Program-made: the position numbers and the translations under genes
DNA from: Silicimonas sp.
GTDB lineage: Bacteria; Pseudomonadota; Alphaproteobacteria; Rhodobacterales; Rhodobacteraceae
Assembly (NCBI GenBank): GCA_022826205.1
Contig: JAJDVJ010000121.1
Location: 1 to 60,491 of the forward strand
Direction of reading: 5' to 3'
DNA: 60,491 bases
Shown here: one piece after another, positions 35,027 to 44,689 of the stretch
How the letters are laid out: each line of letters starts with the position of its first letter
Numbering within the stretch: position 1 is the stretch's first letter
Notes under the pieces: model-generated
What the model saw: the letters and a program-made list of their open reading frames with translations, nothing else
Database searches by the model: none
What the model was told of the DNA's origin: nothing

Positions 35027-36283
35027 ATGAAGAAACTACTTGTGACCACCGCGTTGGGCGCGGCACTAGTAACCGTGCACGGCGCCCATGCGGACGAGCA
35101 CACATTCAAGATTGGCACGATGGCGACATTGGAAGGCACTTACACAGTGCTTGGCGAAGATGGCGTCCGAGGAATGAAGACTGCGCTGGCGGCATTTGGC
35201 GGCAAAGTTGCCGGCAAGGACGTGGAACTTGTCATTCAGTCCACCGACGCATCGCCTGACAGTGCCGTTCGCGCTGCACGAAAGCTTGTGGAACAGGATG
35301 GTCTTCCCGTGATCGTAGGCCCGCTTTCGGGGTCTGAAGGGATCGCGATCCGTGACTACGCCAAGACCCAGCCTGCGACGACCTTTATCAACGGCTCGTC
35401 CGGCGCCCAGGAAACTACGTACGTGAACCCGTCCGAAAACTTCTTCCGCTTCAATGCAGACGGGGCGCAGTGGTCGTGGGGTCTTGGTTCCTACGTTTAC
35501 AACGAAAAGGGATACGAGACGGTAGCAACTATCGGCGAGGACTATTCCTTTATCTACACGCAGGTTTTCGGCTTCGCCTTGGACTATTGCCAGGCAGGCG
35601 GCGAGATCACCGAGCGCTTCTGGGTCCCGCTTGGCACCAAGGACTTCGGATCGATCATCGCGTCGCTTCCAGATGATGTCGATGCCATCTACCTGGGGTT
35701 GGGTGGTGGTGACGCCGTCAACTTCCTGAATCAGTATCAACAGGCGGGCGGCGACGCGAACCTGATTGGCGGCACGATCATGGTCGACGGGACGGTCTTG
35801 AACTCGAAGGGCGATGCGAAACGCGCGCTGATAGGCACGCCGTCTTCCGGACCGCAGGCTGACACCTGGGACGACCCGGCCTGGACCGAGTTCGTGAAGC
35901 TCTACCAGGACACGTTCCCGCCGGAAGAGCGGTTCCCGGCTCCTTCGCTTCTGGCGACGCTCTACTACAACAACATGTCGGCAACGCTGACGTGTCTGGA
36001 TGAAGTAGGTGCCGACCTGTCGGATGGGCACGCGGCCTTCCGGTCTTGCTTGGCGAACCTCGAGCTGGACAGCCCGGTCGGCAAGATCACGCTGGATGAA
36101 AACCGTCAGGCTATCGGCGCGACCTTCATATCGGAAGTGATCGAAGATGATAACGGCAACCTCGTGAACCAGTTCATCTCGATGGATCCGGGCGTGCCGC
36201 AAAACTTGCGGATCGACGCGGACAAGTTCGCGGCACTCGGCGCTCCGAGCCGTGACAACCCGCCGTGTCAGACATCGTACTGA
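35027..36283 (+). CDS. Liv-type ABC transporter substrate-binding protein
   Basis: 418 aa from ATG 35027, with GGGAGG at 35015-35020. A signal peptide (KKLLVTTALGAALVTVHGAHA) precedes a type-I periplasmic-binding fold: FKIGTMATLEGTYTVLGEDG, VIVGPLSGSEGIAIRDYAKT, FINGSSGAQETTYVNPSENF and FGSIIASLPDDVDAIYLGLG. It should capture the solute for the LivHMGF-like transporter at 38803-43840. The Leu/Ile/Val-like fold also serves amides, aromatic acids and urea, so the ligand is open. A GC hairpin follows the stop. Confidence 0.93.
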   Translation: MKKLLVTTALGAALVTVHGAHADEHTFKIGTMATLEGTYTVLGEDGVRGMKTALAAFGGKVAGKDVELVIQSTDASPDSAVRAARKLVEQDGLPVIVGPLSGSEGIAIRDYAKTQPATTFINGSSGAQETTYVNPSENFFRFNADGAQWSWGLGSYVYNEKGYETVATIGEDYSFIYTQVFGFALDYCQAGGEITERFWVPLGTKDFGSIIASLPDDVDAIYLGLGGGDAVNFLNQYQQAGGDANLIGGTIMVDGTVLNSKGDAKRALIGTPSSGPQADTWDDPAWTEFVKLYQDTFPPEERFPAPSLLATLYYNNMSATLTCLDEVGADLSDGHAAFRSCLANLELDSPVGKITLDENRQAIGATFISEVIEDDNGNLVNQFISMDPGVPQNLRIDADKFAALGAPSRDNPPCQTSY

Positions 36284-36301
36284 TTTCTCACTGAAGCTGG
36301 T

Positions 36302-36319
36302 CCGGGCGTTCGCGCCCGG
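36302..36319. terminator. GC-rich hairpin after the binding-protein gene
   Basis: CCGGGCG-TTCG-CGCCCGG is a perfect 7-bp stem with a stable TTCG tetraloop, 18 bp after the binding-protein stop and 45 bp before the next start. There is only a weak T-run. Such hairpins often stabilise binding-protein mRNA or cause partial termination so that this protein is made in excess. Confidence 0.6.
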
Positions 36320-36363
36320 GCCTCCCTTTGCAAAACCGGGCCCTCTACAGATTTTGTGCGGTC

Positions 36364-37494
36364 ATGACACTGATCAACTTCCTCACACGGGTCCATTTCG
36401 CCGATGGCATTTTAGAGGAAGCACTGCATTCCGAGATTGAAGCGAACAACAAGCGGCGTCCGCTCGTCGTCGCTGCCGACGACAGGATGTCAAATCTAGG
36501 GGCGGACAGGTTCTATTCCGGCTTCCCGATGCGTGCCGAACCGGTGATTTTTTCAGACGTTCCGCACCTGCCCACCGAAAGCGCTGTGCGTGCCGTGGCC
36601 GGGCTTTACAGGGACAATGATTGCGACGTACTGGTTGCCTTTGGCTCGAACCGGGTAATCGACTTGGCAAAGGCTGCCAGGATTGCCATCGCTCATGAGG
36701 AGCCGCTTGACATGCTGTCGATCGACGAAGGTGGGTCGCGGCGGATCAACGGTCACATCCCGCATCTCTATGCGGTCCCCGACATTCTGGGCTTCGCGTC
36801 TGCAATCAGCGACTATGCACGCCTGACGCTGGACGACAAACGGCACATTCTGTTTTCTTCCCGCAACTTGGTCCCATGTATCACTATTTGCGACCCGACT
36901 CTTACGCTGGGTGCAATGGCAGAGGATTCAGCAATTGCAGCGGCAGGAGTGATGTCGCGGGCGATCGACAGCTATCTGTCGCCCAGATACCACCCGCCTG
37001 CTGACGGGCTGGCACTGGACGCGTTGAACCGAATTTGGATCAATATTGGTCCGGCCCTGAACGACGATGACCTTACGGCAAGGCGGGAGCTTCTGGCCGC
37101 AGGGCTGAACAGTTCGCTTTCGCTGCAAAAGGGCCTTTGCGTCATTCACGCGCTTTGCAACGCCATCACTGCCGCGTCAGAGTCAAAGCCAAATCCCAGC
37201 GCAGTCGGAGGCGTTGTGATCTCCCACCTCGTGGAGCTCTACGAACAACGTGCCAATGGACTCTGCGATCCAATAAAGCGAGCACTCCGTATCGATGAGA
37301 GGCGCGCACTGGCGGAAGGGCTTCGAGACATGTTGTCGGAATGGCCAATTCCGCGGAAATTGTCGGAACTCGGGATCGAGGTGAGTGCTTTGAGCAAGGC
37401 CGCAACGATCGCAGCCTGCGACCGTGCGATCACTGGCGATCCGCGAAATTTCGAACGCTCGGACATACGGGAACTGTTGGCACGCGCCCACTAG
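36364..37494 (+). CDS. iron-containing alcohol dehydrogenase-like protein with degenerate metal site
   Basis: A 376-aa protein related to maleylacetate reductase/Fe-ADH enzymes: VLVAFGSNRVIDLAKAARIA corresponds to the GGGS-x2-D-x-AK nucleotide loop, and AAAGVMSRAIDSYLSPRYHP to the metal block. In active members that block reads D-x3-H; here the positions are Gly195 and Arg199. The third ligand aligns with His262 (CVIHALCNAI), but the fourth His is replaced around residue 276. The GGGS loop is also altered. It may be non-catalytic, metal-independent or regulatory. It lies between the transporter's binding protein and the AraC regulator. Confidence 0.75.
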   Translation: MTLINFLTRVHFADGILEEALHSEIEANNKRRPLVVAADDRMSNLGADRFYSGFPMRAEPVIFSDVPHLPTESAVRAVAGLYRDNDCDVLVAFGSNRVIDLAKAARIAIAHEEPLDMLSIDEGGSRRINGHIPHLYAVPDILGFASAISDYARLTLDDKRHILFSSRNLVPCITICDPTLTLGAMAEDSAIAAAGVMSRAIDSYLSPRYHPPADGLALDALNRIWINIGPALNDDDLTARRELLAAGLNSSLSLQKGLCVIHALCNAITAASESKPNPSAVGGVVISHLVELYEQRANGLCDPIKRALRIDERRALAEGLRDMLSEWPIPRKLSELGIEVSALSKAATIAACDRAITGDPRNFERSDIRELLARAH

Positions 37495-37823
37495 GCCCCT
37501 TTGCAGTCGATTTGAGATTCGGGTGAACCCAAGCAAATTGAAGAATACTGCCTGTGCCGCTGGAGCAGGTTGCCCGAGGACCTCGTGGAGGCGTGAAGGA
37601 AGCCTGCCAGTTGATCCAGGATTCGGCGTCAAGCGATTGAAACGAGCTACTGACGCATATGGTCGAAGCCCTGACGCGACGCTAGATTTAGTACCCAAGC
37701 GATCTAAATATACCCCAGAGTATCAAAAGACCGTGTCTTTCTTGAACACGACCGCGACTTGCCCCGATAAATTGACCGGCTGACCGACAACCGAAAGGAC
37801 GACCGCAAAGGGGCAGAATCGTT
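37495..37823. other. 329-bp regulatory gap before the AraC-family gene
   Basis: No gene is seen. ATTTAG (37686) and CTAAAT (37704) form an inverted repeat with a 12-bp spacer in an AT-rich part, a candidate regulator site. The likely promoter of the AraC gene lies to its right. Confidence 0.4.
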
Positions 37824-38651
37824 ATGGCCAGAGCAATCTCAGTTCATCACGGTTCATTCGGCCGGGCGACATTGTACGAACTCGACCGTCCCCTTACCAC
37901 TCATGCGCACCGCGAAGGACACCTGATATTCTACCTCGGCGGTCCCGATGCATCGGCGACCATCAATGGAGACAAGTATGCCATCTCGAAGACCGAAGCG
38001 GTTGCGATCAGTCCGTGGGAACCACACAGTTTCGAGCCTTCGCCCTGTGGCCAGAAGCATTTCGTTTTAACGCTTTACATCAAGCCGATGTGGTTTCTCG
38101 AAAACAGCCAAAGCGCGGAGTTTTCGCTTGGATTCGGGACACCCCAAGTCCAGGTGACGCCGACGGTCGAAATGTGGATCGGACGCCTTACATCCATTCT
38201 TCTCGATGACCAGCCGTCCGAAAGGTTCGACGGCTTTCTTTTCGAAACCACGCGTCAATGCGTCGACCAGACTTGGAGGAGCTCCAAATCTCGTCCGCTG
38301 CTTCGCAATATGCAGTTGAAGTTCAACGACTTCCGCGTTCGACGCTCGCTCAGGCTTATGCAAGAGCGGTTTGCTGAAGAAACCGCAATGGACGACCTGG
38401 CCCGCGAGGTTGGCCTTTCGCGCCCGCATTTCTTCAAGCTCTTCAAGATGCAGATGGGAATTACGCCCAATCTTTACCTGAACACGCTTCGTACTGAACA
38501 CGCCATCGACGAGTTGGTGACGACCGACAAGTCGATCACCGACATCGGGCTTGACCTCGGTTTTGCCAGCCAGGCCAGCTTTACGCGTTTCTTCACTTCA
38601 AACGTTGGAATTCCGCCAACAGACTACCGGCGCGTCGCACACTTCGTTTAG
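37824..38651 (+). CDS. AraC-family transcriptional regulator with cupin sensor domain
   Basis: A 275-aa protein. The N-terminal cupin-like domain (LTTHAHREGHLIFYLGGPDA, then AVAISPWEPHSFEPS) would bind the inducer. The C-terminal double helix-turn-helix is complete: MDDLAREVGLSRPHFFKLFK, MQMGITPNLYLNTLRTEHAI and ITDIGLDLGFASQASFTRFF. It is placed between the binding-protein/Fe-ADH genes and the transporter operon and reads in the same direction. It probably controls the whole cluster, but this is inferred from position. Confidence 0.93.
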   Translation: MARAISVHHGSFGRATLYELDRPLTTHAHREGHLIFYLGGPDASATINGDKYAISKTEAVAISPWEPHSFEPSPCGQKHFVLTLYIKPMWFLENSQSAEFSLGFGTPQVQVTPTVEMWIGRLTSILLDDQPSERFDGFLFETTRQCVDQTWRSSKSRPLLRNMQLKFNDFRVRRSLRLMQERFAEETAMDDLAREVGLSRPHFFKLFKMQMGITPNLYLNTLRTEHAIDELVTTDKSITDIGLDLGFASQASFTRFFTSNVGIPPTDYRRVAHFV

Positions 38652-38802
38652 GTGCTGTTTACGCGATCCAGCGTCACCCGATCAGACCTTGAGGTACGCG
38701 GATCTGCAGTCCGGGCGATAGCGTTTGCGGGATGCAACTGGACCAAGAGCACCATTGGCGGGTTGCGGCGAAGGAATTTCGTGCACCTAAGAAGCCTGCA
38801 CA

Positions 38803-39813
38803 ATGACAGACTTCGCGCGCCGCCATCCCGTTTGGGCTGCCGTGATTGCGATTCTGGCTGCAATCCTAATTTGGATGATATTCGCGTTGTGGCCTTCCTG
38901 GCTTGTCGACCTGATTGGCAAGAAGAAGGTTTTCCTGAATGCGTTGTTCAACGGCATTACGCTCGGTGGCCTGTACTTTCTTGTTGCCTCTGGCTTCACG
39001 CTGATTTTCGGCCTGATGCGCAATGTGAATCTCGCCCACGGCTCCCTGTATCTGCTTGGGGGGTATGTGGGGTACGAATTTGCCGAGCTCACGGGATATT
39101 GGCTCCTTGCATTTCCAGCAGCATTCATCGTGGTCGCCGTCTTCGGCATGCTGCTGCAGCTTGTCGTGTTTCGACGAATGGAAGGCCAGGACCTTCGACA
39201 GACACTCGTAACGATCGGGATCTCGATCATCATGGCCGACTTGATGCTCTGGGGTTGGGGCGGCGACTTCTACAACATTAGCGCCCCGTCTTGGCTGTCG
39301 GGTCCCTTGGAAACAATCCTTGTAACGTCGCAAAAGCGCTCTGGCGATCTTGTCTATCTGAAATACCCGCTGGTCCGGGTGGTGATTTTCCTCGCTGCGG
39401 TTGCGATTGGCGTTGCCATGTGGCTCCTGCTGAACCGCACCAAGATTGGCATGCTGATACGGGCAGGCGTCGATGATCGCGACATGCTGTCGGCCACCGG
39501 AGCGCGCATTCAGCTGGTATTCCTGTGCGTTTTTGCATTCGGCGCCGGTCTCGCTGGCATTGCTGGAGTGGTCGGAGGAACATTCCAGTCCGTCGCGCCA
39601 GGCGAAGACATACGGTTCCTGCTGGCCTCGCTGGTCGTGGTCATCGTGGGAGGGATGGGCAGCATTCCAGGTGCCGCGCTCGGTGCGCTTCTCATTGGAT
39701 TGGCCGAGCAGTTCGGCTCTGTCTACATGCCCACCTACGCCGTCGTCCTGACGTTCCTGATCATGGTTGGGGTTCTCGCGTTCCGCCCGCAAGGTCTGAT
39801 GGGGCGGTCCTGA
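38803..39813 (+). CDS. Liv-type ABC transporter permease (LivH-like)
   Basis: A 336-aa inner-membrane permease with about eight to nine helices. FLNALFNGITLGGLYFLVAS, GFTLIFGLMRNVNLAHGSLY and NRTKIGMLIRAGVDDRDMLS are conserved LivH blocks, and VVIVGGMGSIPGAALGALLI is near the C-terminus. It starts 151 bp after the AraC gene and begins the operon. It pairs with the LivM-like permease, whose start is one base after its stop. Confidence 0.93.
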   Translation: MTDFARRHPVWAAVIAILAAILIWMIFALWPSWLVDLIGKKKVFLNALFNGITLGGLYFLVASGFTLIFGLMRNVNLAHGSLYLLGGYVGYEFAELTGYWLLAFPAAFIVVAVFGMLLQLVVFRRMEGQDLRQTLVTIGISIIMADLMLWGWGGDFYNISAPSWLSGPLETILVTSQKRSGDLVYLKYPLVRVVIFLAAVAIGVAMWLLLNRTKIGMLIRAGVDDRDMLSATGARIQLVFLCVFAFGAGLAGIAGVVGGTFQSVAPGEDIRFLLASLVVVIVGGMGSIPGAALGALLIGLAEQFGSVYMPTYAVVLTFLIMVGVLAFRPQGLMGRS

Positions 39814-39814
39814 A

Positions 39815-40882
39815 ATGTCGGTCTTCGACCCATCTGAATCGAGCCTGGCCGCGCCCAGCGAAGGACAGAGCTGGCTGGAGCGCATTCCGATCGCCTATTG
39901 GGTTGTAGGCCTGATCCTGCTGATCATGCCGGCAATTGCCGGTGACTTCATGCTGTTCCAGATCTTTGGCTGGACTTTCATTCTGGGCCTGATTGCCCTC
40001 GGCCTGATGTTCTTGGGCGGCTACGGCGGAATGGTCAGCCTCGCCCAAATGTCGATCGCGGGTGTGGGCGGGTACATGGTCGCGATATTCGGGGTGTCGG
40101 CCATTGACACGATTTCACTTGGTTGGCCGTGGTATGTCGCAATCCCGATCGCCCTGATCATCGCGATGCTGTTCGGCACCCTGACCGGGTGGCTCGCAGT
40201 GCGGACCGAGGGAATCTACACCATAATGATCACCCTCGCGATTGCGGCCGCGTTCTTCTATTTCGCCCGGCAGAACTATGTAATGTTCAACGGGTTTTCC
40301 GGGTTCAATGGCGTCCTGCCGCCAATGCTCTTTGGCGTGGACTGGCGTGGTCCGGCCGCATTCTACTATCTGACATTGTTTTGGGCCGCTCTTGGCTATC
40401 TTGTTGTTCTCTACATCTCCCGCGCCCCGTTCGGATTGGCGCTGCAAGGTGTTCGAGACAACCCGCGCCGCATGTCGGCTCTGGGGTACAACGTAACTGC
40501 GCACCGCGTGGCCGCCTACACCTTCGCGGCATTGCTCGCGGCAATCGGAGGCATTTTGCTCACCTGGCAGTCAGCGCAGATTTCTCCGGGCACCGCTGGA
40601 ATCGGACCGGCAATTGACATATTGGTCATCGCCGTGATCGGGGGCATGCGCCATCCGGTCGGCCCCTTCATTGGCGCGTTCATCTACGTAATCTTGAAGA
40701 CCTACGCGATCGACGCACTGGTCACGCTAGGCCTTGCAGGCGAACGATTCCAGCTGCTGATTGGCATCGCCTTTCTCGTCATTGTCTTCTGGTCGCCGGA
40801 CGGCATCATTGGCCTGTGGGATCGGCTGCGTGAAGACCGCAAGCGCGACCCGCTGACGGGTCGTGGCGGAGAAGGGCCATGA
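39815..40882 (+). CDS. Liv-type ABC transporter permease (LivM-like)
   Basis: A 355-aa permease. GYGGMVSLAQMSIAGVGGYM is the LivM signature, followed by LAVRTEGIYTIMITLAIAAA and GLALQGVRDNPRRMSALGYN (the cytoplasmic coupling loop). VIGGMRHPVGPFIGAFIYVI ends the membrane core. The stop overlaps the livG-like start (ATGA). Confidence 0.93.
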   Translation: MSVFDPSESSLAAPSEGQSWLERIPIAYWVVGLILLIMPAIAGDFMLFQIFGWTFILGLIALGLMFLGGYGGMVSLAQMSIAGVGGYMVAIFGVSAIDTISLGWPWYVAIPIALIIAMLFGTLTGWLAVRTEGIYTIMITLAIAAAFFYFARQNYVMFNGFSGFNGVLPPMLFGVDWRGPAAFYYLTLFWAALGYLVVLYISRAPFGLALQGVRDNPRRMSALGYNVTAHRVAAYTFAALLAAIGGILLTWQSAQISPGTAGIGPAIDILVIAVIGGMRHPVGPFIGAFIYVILKTYAIDALVTLGLAGERFQLLIGIAFLVIVFWSPDGIIGLWDRLREDRKRDPLTGRGGEGP

Positions 40883-41674
40883 ACGCTGATCTCAATGGCG
40901 GATCGACGATTTCCGAACGCCTCGGAGCGACCGGAACAGCCAATGCGCTGGAACTAAAGGGCGTGTCCAAGTTCTTCGGTGCCTTGGCCGCGCTCAGTGA
41001 CATCGACATCACTGTCCGGCCGAGCGAACGGCGCGCGGTGCTTGGGTCAAACGGCGCCGGGAAGACAACTCTCTTCAATTGTGTAGCAGGAGACTTTCCT
41101 TCCACCACTGGCTCAATTCGTTTCTTCGGCGAAGACATCACGCAGTTCCCGCCGCACGAACGCATCCGGAGGGGCCTGCGCCGGACCTATCAAATCTCTT
41201 TGCTCTTCACCGGCCTCACCGTGCTGGACAACATCTTCCTGGCCTGTGTTGGCGTCTCGCGCAGCCGCTTTTCGTTCTTGCGGCCAGGGCGCGATGACGC
41301 CTTGATGGCGAGCGCGGAGAGCCTCGTACGCGTTGTTCACCTTGAGGACGCCAAGGACGAGCAGGTAGCGACTCTCTCCTATGGGCAACAGCGGCAACTC
41401 GAAATCGCCATAGCCTTGGCGGGAGCGCCTAGATTCATCCTCTTCGATGAACCCGCCGCCGGGCTCTCGCCGACGGAGCGCTCTGAACTCATCGAAATCC
41501 TGATCGGGCTGCCGGCTCATATGGGGTTCATCATCATCGAACACGATATGGACGTCGCTTTGCGGGTCGCCGAGTCAGTCAGCATGATGCACAACGGGCG
41601 CATCTTCAAGGAAGGCAGCCCTGCTGAAATCGAGGACGATCCCGAAGTCCAGGCCCTCTACCTCGGTGGTGAAG

Positions 41675-41682
<8 letters not shown>
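40879..41682 (+). CDS. Liv-type ABC transporter ATPase (LivG-like)
   Basis: A 267-aa ATPase. Walker A is LGSNGAGKTTLFNCVAGDF, the signature ATLSYGQQRQLEIAIALAGA, Walker B RFILFDEPAAGLSP and the H-loop FIIIEHDMDVALRVAESVS. The LivG-type insertion GLRRTYQISLLFTGLTVLDN is present. It pairs with the LivF-like domain of the next gene, with which it overlaps by 8 bases. Confidence 0.93.
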
Positions 41683-43840
<2,158 letters not shown>

Positions 43841-43845
43841 GCGAC

Positions 43846-44670
43846 GTGTTTGATCGCAGCGACATGATGAGCAAGTTCCGCGCCATGCGAGATCGCGGCG
43901 AGCCGATCATCGGCGGCGGTGCCGGGACCGGTCTTTCTGCAAAGTGCGAGGAAGCCGGCGGCATCGACTTGATTGTCATCTACAATTCCGGGCGGTACCG
44001 GATGGCCGGTCGCGGCTCGCTTGCCGGTCTGATGCCCTATGGTGACGCGAACGGCGTGGTGATGGAGATGGCTGGCGAAGTTCTGCCAGTGGTCAAGAAC
44101 ACGCCGGTGCTCGCCGGGGTTTGCGCGACCGATCCATTTCGGCTGATGGGCAAATTTCTGGACGAGGTCAGAGCGGCGGGATTCTCGGGTGTTCAGAACT
44201 TTCCGACGGTCGGGCTGATCGATGGAACCTTCCGGCTCAATTTGGAAGAGACCGGCATGGGTTACAGCCACGAAGTCGAGATGATCCGCATGGCCGCCGA
44301 TCGCGACATGCTGACGACACCTTACGTGTTCTCCGCAGATGATGCGCGCGACATGGCGGCTGCGGGTGCCGACATCATTGTCGTGCATCTAGGACTGACG
44401 GCCGGAGGCTCAATCGGGGCGGAGACGGGAGTCGCGCTGGCTGATGCCCCCGCCTTGACGGATGAATGGGCTGCTGCTGCCCTAGAGGTGAATCCCGACG
44501 CCCTCGTTCTGGTTCACGGCGGTCCGGTAGCAATGCCGGAAGACGCGGCATTCGTCATGAAGAACACTGAGAATTGTCACGGCTTTTATGGCGCCTCGTC
44601 GATGGAGCGCCTGCCTACGGAAGTCGCGCTGACGGAACAGACGAAGAAATTCAAGGAGATCGACCTCTAA
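43846..44670 (+). CDS. PEP-hydrolase-like TIM-barrel protein (Tm-1 partner domain)
   Basis: A 274-aa protein starting at GTG 43846, five bases after the fusion gene. [40 protein letters not shown] and [20 protein letters not shown] define the family annotated as phosphoenolpyruvate-hydrolase-like (PF09370). [19 protein letters not shown] and [18 protein letters not shown] follow. In plant Tm-1 proteins this domain follows the UPF0261 domain in one chain, so the pair here is a rearranged equivalent. The substrate is unknown; it probably acts on a small oxo- or phospho-acid. Confidence 0.88.
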   Translation: MFDRSDMMSKFRAMRDRGEPIIGGGAGTGLSAKCEEAGGIDLIVIYNSGRYRMAGRGSLAGLMPYGDANGVVMEMAGEVLPVVKNTPVLAGVCATDPFRLMGKFLDEVRAAGFSGVQNFPTVGLIDGTFRLNLEETGMGYSHEVEMIRMAADRDMLTTPYVFSADDARDMAAAGADIIVVHLGLTAGGSIGAETGVALADAPALTDEWAAAALEVNPDALVLVHGGPVAMPEDAAFVMKNTENCHGFYGASSMERLPTEVALTEQTKKFKEIDL

Positions 44671-44689
44671 GGCCGAAAGGGAGGCTCAC

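Noticed and set aside
35066-36202. 378-codon minus-strand open frame
   Set aside because: Antisense to the solute-binding protein gene, which has a signal peptide, ribosome site and family blocks.
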